Of a DNA stretch of 64,000 bases, positions 51,038-61,423 are shown one piece after another (the first letter of the stretch is position 1; every line of letters begins with the position of its first letter). A model generated the notes under the pieces. It ran no database searches. It was not told where the DNA came from and saw only the letters and a list, made by a program, of their open reading frames with translations. Source of the stretch: Flavobacterium sp. 9AF (GTDB lineage: Bacteria; Bacteroidota; Bacteroidia; Flavobacteriales; Flavobacteriaceae); assembly GCF_902506265.1 (NCBI RefSeq), contig NZ_LR733556.1, forward strand, positions 391,871 to 455,870, given 5' to 3'. Made by a program: the position numbers and the translations under genes.

Positions 51038-54000
51038 TTATTTTCTTTTTTCAATCCATTCTCTTGCATTTACAAAAGCTTCAATCCATGGAGAAACTTC
51101 ATCGTTTCTGTCTTTTGGATAATGTGCCCAGTTCCAAGGGAAAGTAGAACGCTCAATATGTGGCATCATTACTAAATGTCTTCCAGTATTGTCACACAAC
51201 ATCGCTGCATTGTAATCGGAACCGTTTGGATTCGCTGGATAGCCTTCATAACCATATTTGGCTACAATATTGTATTGATCTTCACTGTAAGGTAAATTGA
51301 ATTTCCCTTCTCCATGTGAAATCCAAACACCTAAGGTACTTCCTGCTAAGGTTTTTAACATCACCGAATTGTTTTCTTGAATGGTTACGGAAGTAAAGCC
51401 ACTTTCGTGTTTATGTGATTCATTGTGTAGCATTTTACCATGAACTTCATGCTCTGGATGAATTAATTCTAATTCCATCATTAATTGACAACCATTACAA
51501 ATGCCCACCGATAAAGTGTCTTCACGTTTAAAGAAGTTCTTTAAAGCGGTATTGGCTTTTTCATTGTATAAAAAGGCTCCAGCCCAACCTTTAGCACTTC
51601 CTAAAACGTCAGAATTTGAAAAGCCTCCAACAGCACCAATAAATTGAATGTCTTCTAAAGTTTCACGTCCCGAAATTAAATCGGTCATGTGTACGTCTTT
51701 TACATCAAAACCTGCTAAATACATCGCATTTGCCATTTCACGTTCTGAATTACTTCCTTTTTCACGAATAACCGCTGCTTTTGGTCTTGTTTTTCCAGAA
51801 GTGACAGGAGCTAATCCTGTAAAATGACTTGGGAAAGTATACTGTAAAGGTTGGTTTGCAAAGTTTTCAAAACGCTCTAACGATTTTCCGTTTTTAGTTT
51901 GTTTTTGATCGAGTAGGAAAGAGGTTTCAAACCACATTTCTCTATATTTATTAATATCGAAAGTTAATAATCCAAGGTCCAAAGTTCCGCTGTTAGTAAC
52001 TTTTCCTAATTTAAAAATTTCGATCCCTTCCATTGCTTTTTCAAAAGCCGAATCTTCATTGGCTTGTAAAACAATTCCAATATTTTCTGAGAACAATACT
52101 TTTACTACATCGGTTTCATTTAACGAACTCAAATCTAATGTAGCGCCTAATTGAATATCGGCAAAACACATTTCTAATAAAGTCGTTATCAAACCACCAC
52201 TTCCAATATCGTGACCCGCTGCAATTGCATTGGCTTTAATGGCTTCTTGAATGGCGTTAAATGCATTTTTGAAGAAATTACTATCTAAAATGGTAGGTGT
52301 TTCTGTACCAATTTTATTTTGTGTTTGAGCAAAAGAACTACCACCTAATTTAAAAGAATCTTGTGATAAATTGATATAATATACAGAACCTTTCTCTTTT
52401 TGAAATACAGGTTCTACTACTTTAGTGATGTCATTACAATTCCCAACAGCAGAGATAATAACAGTACCAGGAGCAATAACTTCATCGTTTGGATATTTCT
52501 GTTTCATCGAAAGCGAATCTTTGCCCGTTGGGATATTAATTCCTAATTCGATTGCAAATTGCGAACACGCTTCCACAGCTTCATATAAACGTGCATCTTC
52601 TCCTTCATTTTTACATGGCCACATCCAATTGGCAGACAAAGAAACACTTTGTAAATTGTCTTTTAACGGAGCAAAAACAATATTAGATAAAGCCTCAGCA
52701 ATGGCATTTCTACTTCCTGCTTTTGGATCAATAATAGCAGCAATAGGAGCGTGACCTATTGATGTTGCAATTCCTTCTTTGCCTTTGTAATCTAAGGCCA
52801 TTACACCCACATTATTTAATGGTAATTGCAAAGGTCCTGCACATTGTTGTTTAGCAACTTTTCCACCCACACAACGATCTACTTTATTGGTTAACCAGTC
52901 TTTACAAGCAACCGCTTCTAACTTTAAGATTTCTTCAAGGTAAGTAGATATGTTTTCTTGCGAATACTCGATTTCAGTATAGTTTCTTTTTATAGTTGAA
53001 TCGGTCATGATCGTTTTTGGTGAACTTCCAAAGAAATCCTCTAAAGCATAATCCATTGGTTTGGCACCTGTAGTTTTGCTTTCAAAAGTAAAACGATGAT
53101 CACCCGTTACATCACCTACTTGATACATTGGAGTACGCTCTCTTTCCGCAATGCGTTCCAAAGTGTCTATATTTTCTTTTCCAATAACCAATCCCATTCT
53201 TTCCTGAGATTCATTACCAATAATTTCTTTAGCCGATAAGGTAGGATCTCCAACAGGCAATTGATCTAAATCGATTAAACCACCCGTTTCTTCTACTAAT
53301 TCAGATAAGCAGTTTAAGTGACCACCAGCACCATGATCATGAATAGAAACAATTGGATTATTATCGCTTTCTACTAAACCACGAATGGCATTGGCTGCTC
53401 TTTTTTGCATTTCAGGATTAGAACGTTGAATAGCATTTAATTCAATTCCTGAACTGAAAGCACCAGTGTCTGCTGAAGAAACAGCTGCGCCACCCATTCC
53501 AATTCTATAATTTTCGCCTCCTAAGATGACAATTTTATCACCTGTTTGCGGTTTCTTTTTAATGGCTTGATCTAGTTTTCCATATCCAATTCCACCCGCT
53601 TGCATAATGACTTTATCATATCCTAATTTGCGCGCTTCTTCTTCATGCTCAAAAGTTAATATAGAACCTGTGATTAAAGGTTGACCAAATTTATTACCAA
53701 AGTCAGAAGCTCCATTAGAAGCTTTAATCAAAATATCCATAGGAGTTTGATACAACCATTTTCTCTCAGCCATTCCGTTTTCATAACTTCTGTTATTGGT
53801 TAAACGAGAATAAGATGTCATATAAACAGCTGTTCCTGCTAAAGGAATAGAACCTTGGCCACCTGCCAATCGGTCACGAATTTCTCCTCCCGAACCTGTA
53901 GCTGCACCATTGAAAGGTTCTACAGTAGTAGGGAAATTATGAGTTTCGGCTTTTAAAGAAAGTACGGATTCAAACTCTTTTTTCTCATAAAAGTCAGGCT

Positions 54001-54685
54001 TATCTGCCGATTTAGGTGCAAATTGTTCTGTTTTTGGTCCTTTAATAAAAGCAACATTATCTTTATAAGCAGAAACAATATCATTCGGATTTTCAGCAGA
54101 AGTTTTTTTGATTAATTTGAATAAAGAAGTTTCTTTTTCCAATCCATCAATAATAAAGGTGCCGTTAAAAATTTTGTGACGACAATGCTCCGAATTTGCT
54201 TGAGAAAAGGCAAATACTTCTGAGTCGGTTAATTTTCTACCAATTTTTAGGGATAAGTTATTTAAATATTCAATTTCTTCATCATTTAAAGCCAAACCTT
54301 CCGTTTGATTGTATTGTGCAATATCATCAATTTCTAAAATGGGTTCCGGTTGAATGTTGATGGTATAAATAGTTTGATTTAAGCCCTCATATTTTTGAGA
54401 TAACATGGGGTCAAAATCAGTAAAATCGGCCTCAACTTTTTGAAATTCTTCAATTCGAAGAATGCCATTGATACCCATATTTTGAGTGATTTCTACCGCA
54501 TTGGTACTCCAAGGTGTAATCATAGTTGCTCTTGGTCCAACAAAAAAATCCGTAAGTACGGATTTTTCTATTTTATGGGTGTTGCCAAAAAGCCAATTTA
54601 ATTTTGAAATGTTTTCTGCCGAAAGTTCGTTTTGCGTTTGTACCGCAAAAACAGTGTTACTTTCGTTTCCGAAGAAATGAATCAT
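51038..54685 (-). CDS. purL: Phosphoribosylformylglycinamidine synthase
   Basis: 1215-residue single-chain enzyme of purine synthesis (FGAR + glutamine + ATP to FGAM). Synthetase domain: EHCRHKIFNG, KAETHNFPTTVEPFNGAATGSGGEIRD split across the ATP site. The C-terminal glutamine amidotransferase (about 960-1215) has VGICNGCQLMMEL with the catalytic Cys and a late HP-H/E pair (MMPHIERSTFPWNW). This is the large type, as in E. coli PurL, and not the PurL/Q/S split form. Single-gene unit. Confidence 0.95.
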   Translation of the reverse strand: MIHFFGNESNTVFAVQTQNELSAENISKLNWLFGNTHKIEKSVLTDFFVGPRATMITPWSTNAVEITQNMGINGILRIEEFQKVEADFTDFDPMLSQKYEGLNQTIYTINIQPEPILEIDDIAQYNQTEGLALNDEEIEYLNNLSLKIGRKLTDSEVFAFSQANSEHCRHKIFNGTFIIDGLEKETSLFKLIKKTSAENPNDIVSAYKDNVAFIKGPKTEQFAPKSADKPDFYEKKEFESVLSLKAETHNFPTTVEPFNGAATGSGGEIRDRLAGGQGSIPLAGTAVYMTSYSRLTNNRSYENGMAERKWLYQTPMDILIKASNGASDFGNKFGQPLITGSILTFEHEEEARKLGYDKVIMQAGGIGYGKLDQAIKKKPQTGDKIVILGGENYRIGMGGAAVSSADTGAFSSGIELNAIQRSNPEMQKRAANAIRGLVESDNNPIVSIHDHGAGGHLNCLSELVEETGGLIDLDQLPVGDPTLSAKEIIGNESQERMGLVIGKENIDTLERIAERERTPMYQVGDVTGDHRFTFESKTTGAKPMDYALEDFFGSSPKTIMTDSTIKRNYTEIEYSQENISTYLEEILKLEAVACKDWLTNKVDRCVGGKVAKQQCAGPLQLPLNNVGVMALDYKGKEGIATSIGHAPIAAIIDPKAGSRNAIAEALSNIVFAPLKDNLQSVSLSANWMWPCKNEGEDARLYEAVEACSQFAIELGINIPTGKDSLSMKQKYPNDEVIAPGTVIISAVGNCNDITKVVEPVFQKEKGSVYYINLSQDSFKLGGSSFAQTQNKIGTETPTILDSNFFKNAFNAIQEAIKANAIAAGHDIGSGGLITTLLEMCFADIQLGATLDLSSLNETDVVKVLFSENIGIVLQANEDSAFEKAMEGIEIFKLGKVTNSGTLDLGLLTFDINKYREMWFETSFLLDQKQTKNGKSLERFENFANQPLQYTFPSHFTGLAPVTSGKTRPKAAVIREKGSNSEREMANAMYLAGFDVKDVHMTDLISGRETLEDIQFIGAVGGFSNSDVLGSAKGWAGAFLYNEKANTALKNFFKREDTLSVGICNGCQLMMELELIHPEHEVHGKMLHNESHKHESGFTSVTIQENNSVMLKTLAGSTLGVWISHGEGKFNLPYSEDQYNIVAKYGYEGYPANPNGSDYNAAMLCDNTGRHLVMMPHIERSTFPWNWAHYPKDRNDEVSPWIEAFVNAREWIEKRK

Positions 54686-54812
54686 TGTGTTGTATTGTTT
54701 TATTCTTTGGTGTTCCTAATAAGCTGGGTTCACCTCAGGAGTTGTTGTTGATGTTGCAAATTTATTTTAAAAAAACTGAAGTTCAAAGTATATTTTTAGC
54801 AACTTAATAAAA

Positions 54813-54844
54813 AAATACCTACCATTTGTTAACAGTAGGTATTT
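54813..54844 (-). terminator. Terminator of the second EndA gene
   Basis: AAATACCTAC and GTAGGTATTT with a 12-nt loop; T run on the minus strand. Confidence 0.75.
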
Positions 54845-54861
54845 AGTATTTATTCTAGTGA

Positions 54862-56436
54862 TTATTCAACAATTATTCGTAAAGTTTTATTATTGCTTTG
54901 ATTAGAAACGGTAACATGATATATACCTTGAGTTAGGTTGTTTATTTGTATTTCATTTTCACTTGTTACATTCTTTTCAAAAACTTTTTGACCTAAAAGA
55001 GAGTAAATTTGAATCAAATAGGTTTCATTCTTTTCACTAAAGGATAAAGTAAATGTTCCTTTATTAGGATTTGGATATGCAAGAATTTCAATTTGAGAAG
55101 TATTATTTACTTCTTGAGCGGTTCTATTACCTAAGTCACTACATGAATCTACAGAATAAGTATTCCAATCTGTGCTAGAATAAGTTGATTTTGGAGCTGT
55201 TGCTGTAGATTTCCTCCTAAGCGTAACATCAGCAGCAAAATTTGAAGTTCCACCATTAAATGTTCCAATTATATCAATTAAGACGCCATTTTTAAATAAA
55301 CCAACCGCATCATTACCATTAAATGTTAATTCGGTAGATGAAGTAGAAATATTAGCATTTGTTTTTGTGTAGCAAGTAGAAGAAATTGAACTATTTACAA
55401 TTACAAATTTTCCATTATTAGCTAGTGATCCTGTTAATGCTAATCCCGAACTCCATGAACCAGAACCGTTAGTTTGTTTTTTGATAGAATATGAACTAAG
55501 ACTTATTGATGCACCTGTTTCATTTTTTATTTCCAAAGCTTTGTTATTAGATGAACCTTCTACATATTCTGAAAAGTATAAATCACTTTTTGTACCTGTT
55601 GAAGATCCACCACCAGTTGATCCACCACTAGATGTTCCTCCCCAAATAGCATTTACATAGCTAGGGTTATCAATAAAAGGATTTCGGTTACCTTGTCTTG
55701 CATAAATTGCATTATTTCTTTCAATTTCTCTTGCACTTACAGGATCTTGAGCATGCCAAGCTAATAACATATTCAGAAAGGGAGTAGTAAAAACTTGATT
55801 GCTTGTTTTATTGAACATATCATAAGTATAAGAAGCAACTGTATTTTCATATCTTGTAGCAAAATAAAAATACATTCTTGCAATATCTCCTTTAAAAGCA
55901 TCAGCAGGTTCAAAAACAGTACCGCTGTAACCAGAAACTGCACTTGTTCCTAATTTACTTCCATTTTTAGTGGTAGTGGATGCTGTTGCTACATTTCCAT
56001 GAGGATAATTAGATCGAATGCCATTTACCTTACCGTCAGTTGGAGGAATATGATGTGCATCTGAAACCATAGGTGCAGAAGAATTAAAAACAGATTGAGG
56101 TATCATGTGTTCTCTGTTATAGCAATTTCCTTCTACGGAATATGTACCACATTGATTGGTTCCATAAGTAAAATTATAAGGATCTTTGCCGTTTTGAATT
56201 TCAGAATATAAATCGAAAATGGTATTGTCATTTTCATTTTGATGATCTCTATCAGAAGTGCTGTAGGTTGTCCATAAACCACTGTAGCCTCTATCCGTAT
56301 GATTTTTAATAATGTTATACAATTGAGTCTTTAAAGTATAACCCGTTCCAGTTGCAGAAGAATAATAACCACTTGGTGCTTGACCAAAGCTTAAAGAAGC
56401 AATTAAAATTGCAAATAATACGTTAATTTTTTTCAT
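54862..56436 (-). CDS. EndA-type nuclease with lamin-tail and T9SS domains, copy 2
   Basis: 524 residues: signal peptide, endonuclease I domain (about 20-265; CYNREHMIPQSVF, GKVNGIRSNYPHG, FKGDIARMYFYFATRY), a Gly/Ser linker (about 270-285), a lamin-tail-like domain (about 288-420; DLYFSEYVEGSSNNKALEI, NDAVGLFKNG) and a T9SS type A tail (EILAYPNPNKGTF...). The nuclease part resembles the gene at 48188, but the extra lamin-tail domain is absent there. It is a secreted nutritional nuclease by inference. Confidence 0.9.
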   Translation of the reverse strand: MKKINVLFAILIASLSFGQAPSGYYSSATGTGYTLKTQLYNIIKNHTDRGYSGLWTTYSTSDRDHQNENDNTIFDLYSEIQNGKDPYNFTYGTNQCGTYSVEGNCYNREHMIPQSVFNSSAPMVSDAHHIPPTDGKVNGIRSNYPHGNVATASTTTKNGSKLGTSAVSGYSGTVFEPADAFKGDIARMYFYFATRYENTVASYTYDMFNKTSNQVFTTPFLNMLLAWHAQDPVSAREIERNNAIYARQGNRNPFIDNPSYVNAIWGGTSSGGSTGGGSSTGTKSDLYFSEYVEGSSNNKALEIKNETGASISLSSYSIKKQTNGSGSWSSGLALTGSLANNGKFVIVNSSISSTCYTKTNANISTSSTELTFNGNDAVGLFKNGVLIDIIGTFNGGTSNFAADVTLRRKSTATAPKSTYSSTDWNTYSVDSCSDLGNRTAQEVNNTSQIEILAYPNPNKGTFTLSFSEKNETYLIQIYSLLGQKVFEKNVTSENEIQINNLTQGIYHVTVSNQSNNKTLRIIVE

Positions 56437-56559
56437 TTGTTTATTGTTTATTAGTTACTTAGCAAATCTATAGACAAAAAACAAATCTAAAATTAACGTA
56501 TTATTAATTTATTAACACACTTATTAATAATTTCTTAATATTAAATTCTTTTAAATTAC

Positions 56560-57195
56560 TTATTTTCTTTTTAATATCGCTTCCATACTTTTAAATTCTT
56601 TACCATCAAAATCGATATCGTACATTTCCATTTTTTGCGTATTGTTGTCAATGTAGGTAAATATTTCACGCATTTTCTTTTCTTTTCTTGTAAGTGGGTC
56701 AATTGTTGTACCTGATAAATGAATAGATTTTGTATTTGGATTAAATTGTCCTCTCATGACCATTATACCTGTTCCCATATTATCTATCCAAGTAGAAACA
56801 TATTCTTGAGCGGTATTATCATAAGCCAAAGTACTTTTACCTTCAAAAGGCATCCCCATCATAAGACCTTTATGAATAGATTCTTGATATCTTCCTCCTA
56901 GAATCATTTTATTTTCAACCATTAATTTGAAAGTATTGGGTTCACTTTTGCGGTGAGCCCAAAAAGTAATTTCTTCATCCCAACGGCCGTTATCATTAGC
57001 CATTATTTCATGAGTTTTAGTAGGAGTCATGTGTTTTTCCCATGCTTTACTAACAGTAGCAGAATCAGGAGGTAACTGATTTTGAACTATTACTTCGGGA
57101 ATTTCTAAATTATATTCGCCATCTGCTTTTGGAGTAATGTCTTTACAAGAAGATAAACAAAAAAATACAAACAAAAAGGGTAGAGTTGTTTTCAT
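56560..57195 (-). CDS. DUF1579-family lipoprotein
   Basis: 211 residues: lipobox LSSC (Cys 17), then a beta-rich domain with GRWDEEITFWAHR, GGRYQESIHKGLMMGMPFEGKST split over two strands, and STWIDNMGTGIMVMRGQ, as in DUF1579 proteins. The fold is probably lipocalin-like; the function is unknown. Not obviously in an operon. Confidence 0.8.
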   Translation of the reverse strand: MKTTLPFLFVFFCLSSCKDITPKADGEYNLEIPEVIVQNQLPPDSATVSKAWEKHMTPTKTHEIMANDNGRWDEEITFWAHRKSEPNTFKLMVENKMILGGRYQESIHKGLMMGMPFEGKSTLAYDNTAQEYVSTWIDNMGTGIMVMRGQFNPNTKSIHLSGTTIDPLTRKEKKMREIFTYIDNNTQKMEMYDIDFDGKEFKSMEAILKRK

Positions 57196-57310
57196 AATAG
57201 TAGATATTAGGTTGTTTAACCAAATATACTAAAAAAACATCAAATTATGTATATGTTTAATAATTTATTTAAATAACTAAATAATTATCAAAAAATTTAG
57301 AAAAATTATA

Positions 57311-58846
57311 TTAATTTATAAATTGATATGCTCCAATGTCTGGGTTAGTATTTGTTCCTGTAGGTCTAGGATTTCCTTTAATATCATTGAAGTTTGGGCT
57401 TAAATTAATGCCTTGATTAATTACTGCTGCATCTTCTTCAATATTTAATTCATTTCCATTTGGATTGGCAAATTTTGGATTGTTAACTAAACTTGATGTA
57501 GCAATTAAACAATTAGAAAATTTAGATGAATTAAATGGATAAAGTGGATTGTTTAATTCATTGTATCGAATCAAACAATTATTAAACTGATAGTTAAAAT
57601 TAGTATCTACACCTTCTTGTTCAAAAGCAAGTGCTTTATTAGTAGATCCATAAATAATACAATTTTCAAAAATTGCATTTAATGTATATTCAGTTGCTCC
57701 ATTATAATCATCTAAATAAAGTGAGTATTGGCTAGGGGACGACCAATAATTCGCGAATGTACATTGTTTAAAATCATAATTTCCTCCAAAAGTACAAGCT
57801 ATGCTAGCTTCACCACAATTATTTGTAACAATATTTTTTCCTGTTATAAATCCTGTTCTTGCAAGAATACCCACATTACTGCAATTATAAACTTGAATAT
57901 TATTTAAGCTTAAGTTTGAATTTCCTTCATTTCCTGTTACAAAAAGTCCAACAGTAGCATTTTTTATAGTTACATGATTTAAAGAATTGTTTATACTGCC
58001 AAGTGTAAACCAAATTGTTCCCCATTGTCCAGGTACTTCAGAAAAATCAGGCTCTAATCGGTCGCTTTCAAAAATAACTTCATTTTCTAAGGCTTCGGTT
58101 GTAGATAAATTTCCGTTAATTTGTAAAGAAGCATTATCAGCAACAATCAATCCAGATTCAGAATGAAAATGTATTCGTGCTCCAGCATCAACCAAAAGAG
58201 TTTCACCATTTGGGACAACCGCATAACCATACACTACATACGGTTTTGTATTAGTCCAATGCAATTCATCTCCATTTATGGGGTCATTATTTGATAAAAT
58301 ACTTGCTTTAATAGTTACTGGATTTCCGTTTTCATCAACACCCAAACTTACGCTTTCATAGGTATATGTATTATCTGGATTTTGTACCCTTTCAGGATAT
58401 ATGAAATAAGCATCTTGTATTAATGTAACTAATTCCACCTTTTGAAAATTACTATCTGTTCCAAAACGGATTTGGTCCGTATATAGAAAATCGGTTGGAT
58501 TAGCATCGGCAACATCAGAGGTTACTTCCACAAAAATAAATAAACTATCATTTGCTAAAAGTTCTACATTATCAAATATTTTTCCCGGTAAACCATCAAC
58601 CATTAATCTGTAATTTGAATTTAATCCTTTTCCTAATTGAATTTTTGGAATAGAGATATTCTTATCACTTTTATTATATACTTTTAGTGTGTAAGTACTA
58701 GAGCCAATGTTAGTAAATACGGTATCTAGATAAACAGTGTCTCTTGAAAATTCTAAATTTCCAACACTCGGTTCAAAATCAAAATCATTTCTACAAGAAG
58801 TAACTGTAATAAATATTAGAATTACTATATAATAATAGTGTTTCAT
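57311..58846 (-). CDS. Secreted right-handed beta-helix lipoprotein
   Basis: 511 residues: lipoprotein signal (lipobox VTSC, Cys 18), N-terminal Ig-like beta domain (about 30-140) with FTNIGSSTYTLKVYNKS, then a beta-helix region (about 200-490) of repeated short strands, ending NPRPTGTNTNPDIGAYQF, the choice-of-anchor-Q type end. Such proteins bind or cut polysaccharides; no catalytic site is recognised. Confidence 0.82.
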   Translation of the reverse strand: MKHYYYIVILIFITVTSCRNDFDFEPSVGNLEFSRDTVYLDTVFTNIGSSTYTLKVYNKSDKNISIPKIQLGKGLNSNYRLMVDGLPGKIFDNVELLANDSLFIFVEVTSDVADANPTDFLYTDQIRFGTDSNFQKVELVTLIQDAYFIYPERVQNPDNTYTYESVSLGVDENGNPVTIKASILSNNDPINGDELHWTNTKPYVVYGYAVVPNGETLLVDAGARIHFHSESGLIVADNASLQINGNLSTTEALENEVIFESDRLEPDFSEVPGQWGTIWFTLGSINNSLNHVTIKNATVGLFVTGNEGNSNLSLNNIQVYNCSNVGILARTGFITGKNIVTNNCGEASIACTFGGNYDFKQCTFANYWSSPSQYSLYLDDYNGATEYTLNAIFENCIIYGSTNKALAFEQEGVDTNFNYQFNNCLIRYNELNNPLYPFNSSKFSNCLIATSSLVNNPKFANPNGNELNIEEDAAVINQGINLSPNFNDIKGNPRPTGTNTNPDIGAYQFIN

Positions 58847-58950
58847 TGTTTCTTAATCGTTAGCAATTTTATATTGGTAAATGTACTATTTTTAAAAATA
58901 AAACGAAATTAATCTTATTTTCTTATGCTATCCAAAAAAAGATTAATTTG

Positions 58951-58958
58951 TATTTTTG
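58951..58958 (+). promoter_or_regulatory. -7 box of the menaquinone/bacillithiol operon
   Basis: TATTTTTG matches TAnnTTTG, 16 bp before the ATG at 58975. Confidence 0.55.
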
Positions 58959-58974
58959 CGAAAATTAATAAAAA

Positions 58975-59400
58975 ATGTTTAATAAAGAAGAAATACTTAG
59001 AGTTTGTACTCAATTATCTCAAAATACCTTAATGCAAACTTTAGAGATTGAATATATTGATGCTGGTGAAGATTTTTTAACTGCTAAAATGCCAGTTAAC
59101 CCTAGAGTGCACCAACCTATGGGATTATTGCATGGAGGAGCTTCAGTTGCGCTTGCTGAGAGTGTTGGAAGTGCTGCTTCAATTATGTTTATCGATCCTG
59201 AAAAATTTGAAGTAAGAGGTATTGAAATTAGTGCTAATCATTTAAAAAGTAAAAGAGAAGGTACGGTATATGCTACGGCAAAAATAATTCATAAAGGAAG
59301 AAGTATTCATTTGTGGGAAATAAGAATTGTAGATGAAAACGATTCGTTAATTTCTCTTTGTAAATTAACCAATATGGTTTTACCAAGAAGAAAAGTGTAA
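58975..59400 (+). CDS. Hotdog-fold acyl-CoA thioesterase (MenI/PaaI-like)
   Basis: 141 residues with the hotdog signature HQPMGLLHGGASVALAES (about 45-62); the Glu and Gly of this block form the active site. Its coupling to the isochorismate synthase gene (stop and start overlap in TAATG at 59398-59402) suggests 1,4-dihydroxy-2-naphthoyl-CoA thioesterase in menaquinone synthesis. Other acyl-CoA substrates are possible. Confidence 0.85.
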   Translation: MFNKEEILRVCTQLSQNTLMQTLEIEYIDAGEDFLTAKMPVNPRVHQPMGLLHGGASVALAESVGSAASIMFIDPEKFEVRGIEISANHLKSKREGTVYATAKIIHKGRSIHLWEIRIVDENDSLISLCKLTNMVLPRRKV

Positions 59401-60437
59401 TGCAAGATATTATTACTAAAGCGAGAATTAGTTATCAGGCAAGAAAACCTTTTGTCCTTTTTGCTAACTCAAATAGTTCAACTTTAAATGCCTATTTTCA
59501 AAAAGATGATACTTTGGTTTCTTTTGAAGGTCAAGAAGGTTTTGTTTTCGTTTCTTTTAATAAAGAGCATAGATATATTATTCCTAAAACGAATAGTATT
59601 TTTCTATCTGAGGAAATACAGTATTATAATTCTAATTTAGGTGTTTTTGAAAAAGATTCTTTTAAAATAAAGCATAAAAAGGATTTTGAAAATTTAGTTT
59701 CTAAAGGAATTCATGCTATTAAAAATCTTTATTTTTCTAAAGTTGTATTATCAAGAAGAGTTTCACTTCATTTTAAAATAGATTTTGAAGCATCTTATTT
59801 AAATATGTTAAACACTTACAAATCGGCTTTTCGATATTTGTTTTATCATCCAAAAATTGGAATGTGGATGGGTGCCTCTCCAGAACAATTAATTAATATT
59901 GATGATAATATATTATATACGGTTGCATTAGCTGGAACACAAGTATATAAAGAAGATTTATTTTGGGAAAATAAAGAAAAACAAGAACAACAATTTGTAA
60001 CAGATTATATTGTATCAGAAATTCAACCTTTTGCAGAAAAAGTAATGGTTTCTGAACCTTTTACTGTTCAAGCGGGAAATTTAGCACATATTAAAACAAC
60101 TATTGAAGCAAATCTATTAAATAGTTGTAACTCATTAGAAATTGTAAAAAAAATGCATCCTACACCAGCGGTTTGTGGATTGCCTAAAGAACCAGCTTAT
60201 AATTTTATCATTCAAAATGAAAATTATGATAGAAAGTTTTATACTGGTTATTTAGGAGAATGGAACACTAAAAATAAGAATTTATTTGTAAATTTAAGGT
60301 GTATTGAAATAGAAGAAGATAACTTGCATTTTTATGTAGGTTGTGGTATTACAAAAGATAGTGTTCCTGAAAAAGAATTCTTTGAAACAGAGAATAAATT
60401 AGAAACCATGAGTAAAATTATTAAGTTAAAAGTGTAG
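59400..60437 (+). CDS. menF: Isochorismate synthase
   Basis: 345-residue chorismate-binding enzyme: KVVLSRRVSLHF, GASPEQLI, ALAGTQV, MHPTPAVCGLPKEPAY and VGCGITKDSVPEKEFFET, the family's binding blocks. It converts chorismate to isochorismate, the first step of menaquinone synthesis. The start overlaps the thioesterase stop by one base. It is shorter than the E. coli enzyme (431) because the N-terminal part is reduced, as usual in Bacteroidota. Confidence 0.9.
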   Translation: MQDIITKARISYQARKPFVLFANSNSSTLNAYFQKDDTLVSFEGQEGFVFVSFNKEHRYIIPKTNSIFLSEEIQYYNSNLGVFEKDSFKIKHKKDFENLVSKGIHAIKNLYFSKVVLSRRVSLHFKIDFEASYLNMLNTYKSAFRYLFYHPKIGMWMGASPEQLINIDDNILYTVALAGTQVYKEDLFWENKEKQEQQFVTDYIVSEIQPFAEKVMVSEPFTVQAGNLAHIKTTIEANLLNSCNSLEIVKKMHPTPAVCGLPKEPAYNFIIQNENYDRKFYTGYLGEWNTKNKNLFVNLRCIEIEEDNLHFYVGCGITKDSVPEKEFFETENKLETMSKIIKLKV

Positions 60438-60472
60438 TTTTTACTCAGTATAAATATAGTTGAAAATAAAAT

Positions 60473-61189
60473 ATGAAATTAAATATATTAGCTTTTGGAG
60501 CCCATCCTGATGATGTGGAATTAGGTTGTTCAGGAACTATTGCCAAAGAAATTTCACTTGGAAAGAAAGTAGGAATAATTGATTTAACTAGAGGAGAATT
60601 AGGAACAAGAGGTTCTGCTGAAATTAGAGATAAAGAAGCACAAAAATCTGCAAAAATTTTAGGTGTATCAGTAAGAGAAAATTTATCTTTCAGAGATGGT
60701 TTTTTTGTTAATGACGAATTTCATCAATTAGAAATTATAAAAAAGATTCGTAAATACCAACCTGAGATTGTTTTGTGTAATGCAATTGATGATAGACATA
60801 TTGATCATGGAAAAGCAAGCAAACTAGTGAGTGATGCTTGTTTTTTGTCAGGTTTAATTAAGATTGAAACAGAATTAGATAGTGTGGTTCAAAAAGCGTG
60901 GAGGCCCAAAATGGTGTATCATTATATTCAATGGAAAAATATAGAACCCGATTTTGCTGTAGACATCACCGGATTTATAGATATAAAAATGGAAAGTGTT
61001 TTAGCATATGGAACTCAATTTTATGATCCAAATTCAAAAGAACCTGTTACTCCTATAACCTCAAAAAACTTTTTGGATTCCATAAAATATCGTGCTCAAG
61101 ACCTCGGAAGACTTATTGGAGTTGAATATGCTGAAGGTTTTACTGTAGAAAGATGTTTGGCAGTCAGTAGCTTAGAAAATTTAATATAA
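60473..61189 (+). CDS. bshB1: Bacillithiol biosynthesis deacetylase BshB1
   Basis: 238-residue LmbE/PIG-L zinc deacetylase. FGAHPDDVELGCSGT gives the AHPDD metal site; DLTRGELGTRG and DDRHIDHGKA follow. It removes acetate from N-acetylglucosaminyl-malate in bacillithiol synthesis. The GTRGSAEIRD block and length match BshB1. Probably co-transcribed with menF. Confidence 0.92.
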   Translation: MKLNILAFGAHPDDVELGCSGTIAKEISLGKKVGIIDLTRGELGTRGSAEIRDKEAQKSAKILGVSVRENLSFRDGFFVNDEFHQLEIIKKIRKYQPEIVLCNAIDDRHIDHGKASKLVSDACFLSGLIKIETELDSVVQKAWRPKMVYHYIQWKNIEPDFAVDITGFIDIKMESVLAYGTQFYDPNSKEPVTPITSKNFLDSIKYRAQDLGRLIGVEYAEGFTVERCLAVSSLENLI

Positions 61190-61205
61190 AAAAGTTTAAT
61201 TTTTT

Positions 61206-61236
61206 TTTGTCAGATTTAGATAAACTACTATATTTG
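61206..61236 (+). promoter_or_regulatory. Consensus promoter of tRNA-His
   Basis: TTTG (61206-61209), 19 bp, then TATATTTG (61229-61236): an exact Bacteroidota -33/-7 promoter. Confidence 0.75.
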
Positions 61237-61308
61237 CACTCGCAAATGAGGCTATGCTTATTCACTTTTTAAAATAAGAATAATATTAGTTTCAAAAGCA
61301 TACCAAAT

Positions 61309-61383
<75 letters not shown>

Positions 61384-61392
61384 CTAAAATGC

Positions 61393-61423
61393 AAAAGTGT
61401 TGAAGTAATTCAACACTTTTTTT
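61393..61423. terminator. Terminator of tRNA-His
   Basis: AAAAGTGTTGAA and TTCAACACTTTT with a GTAA loop, then a T run; it reaches the stop codon of the convergent transporter. Confidence 0.88.
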
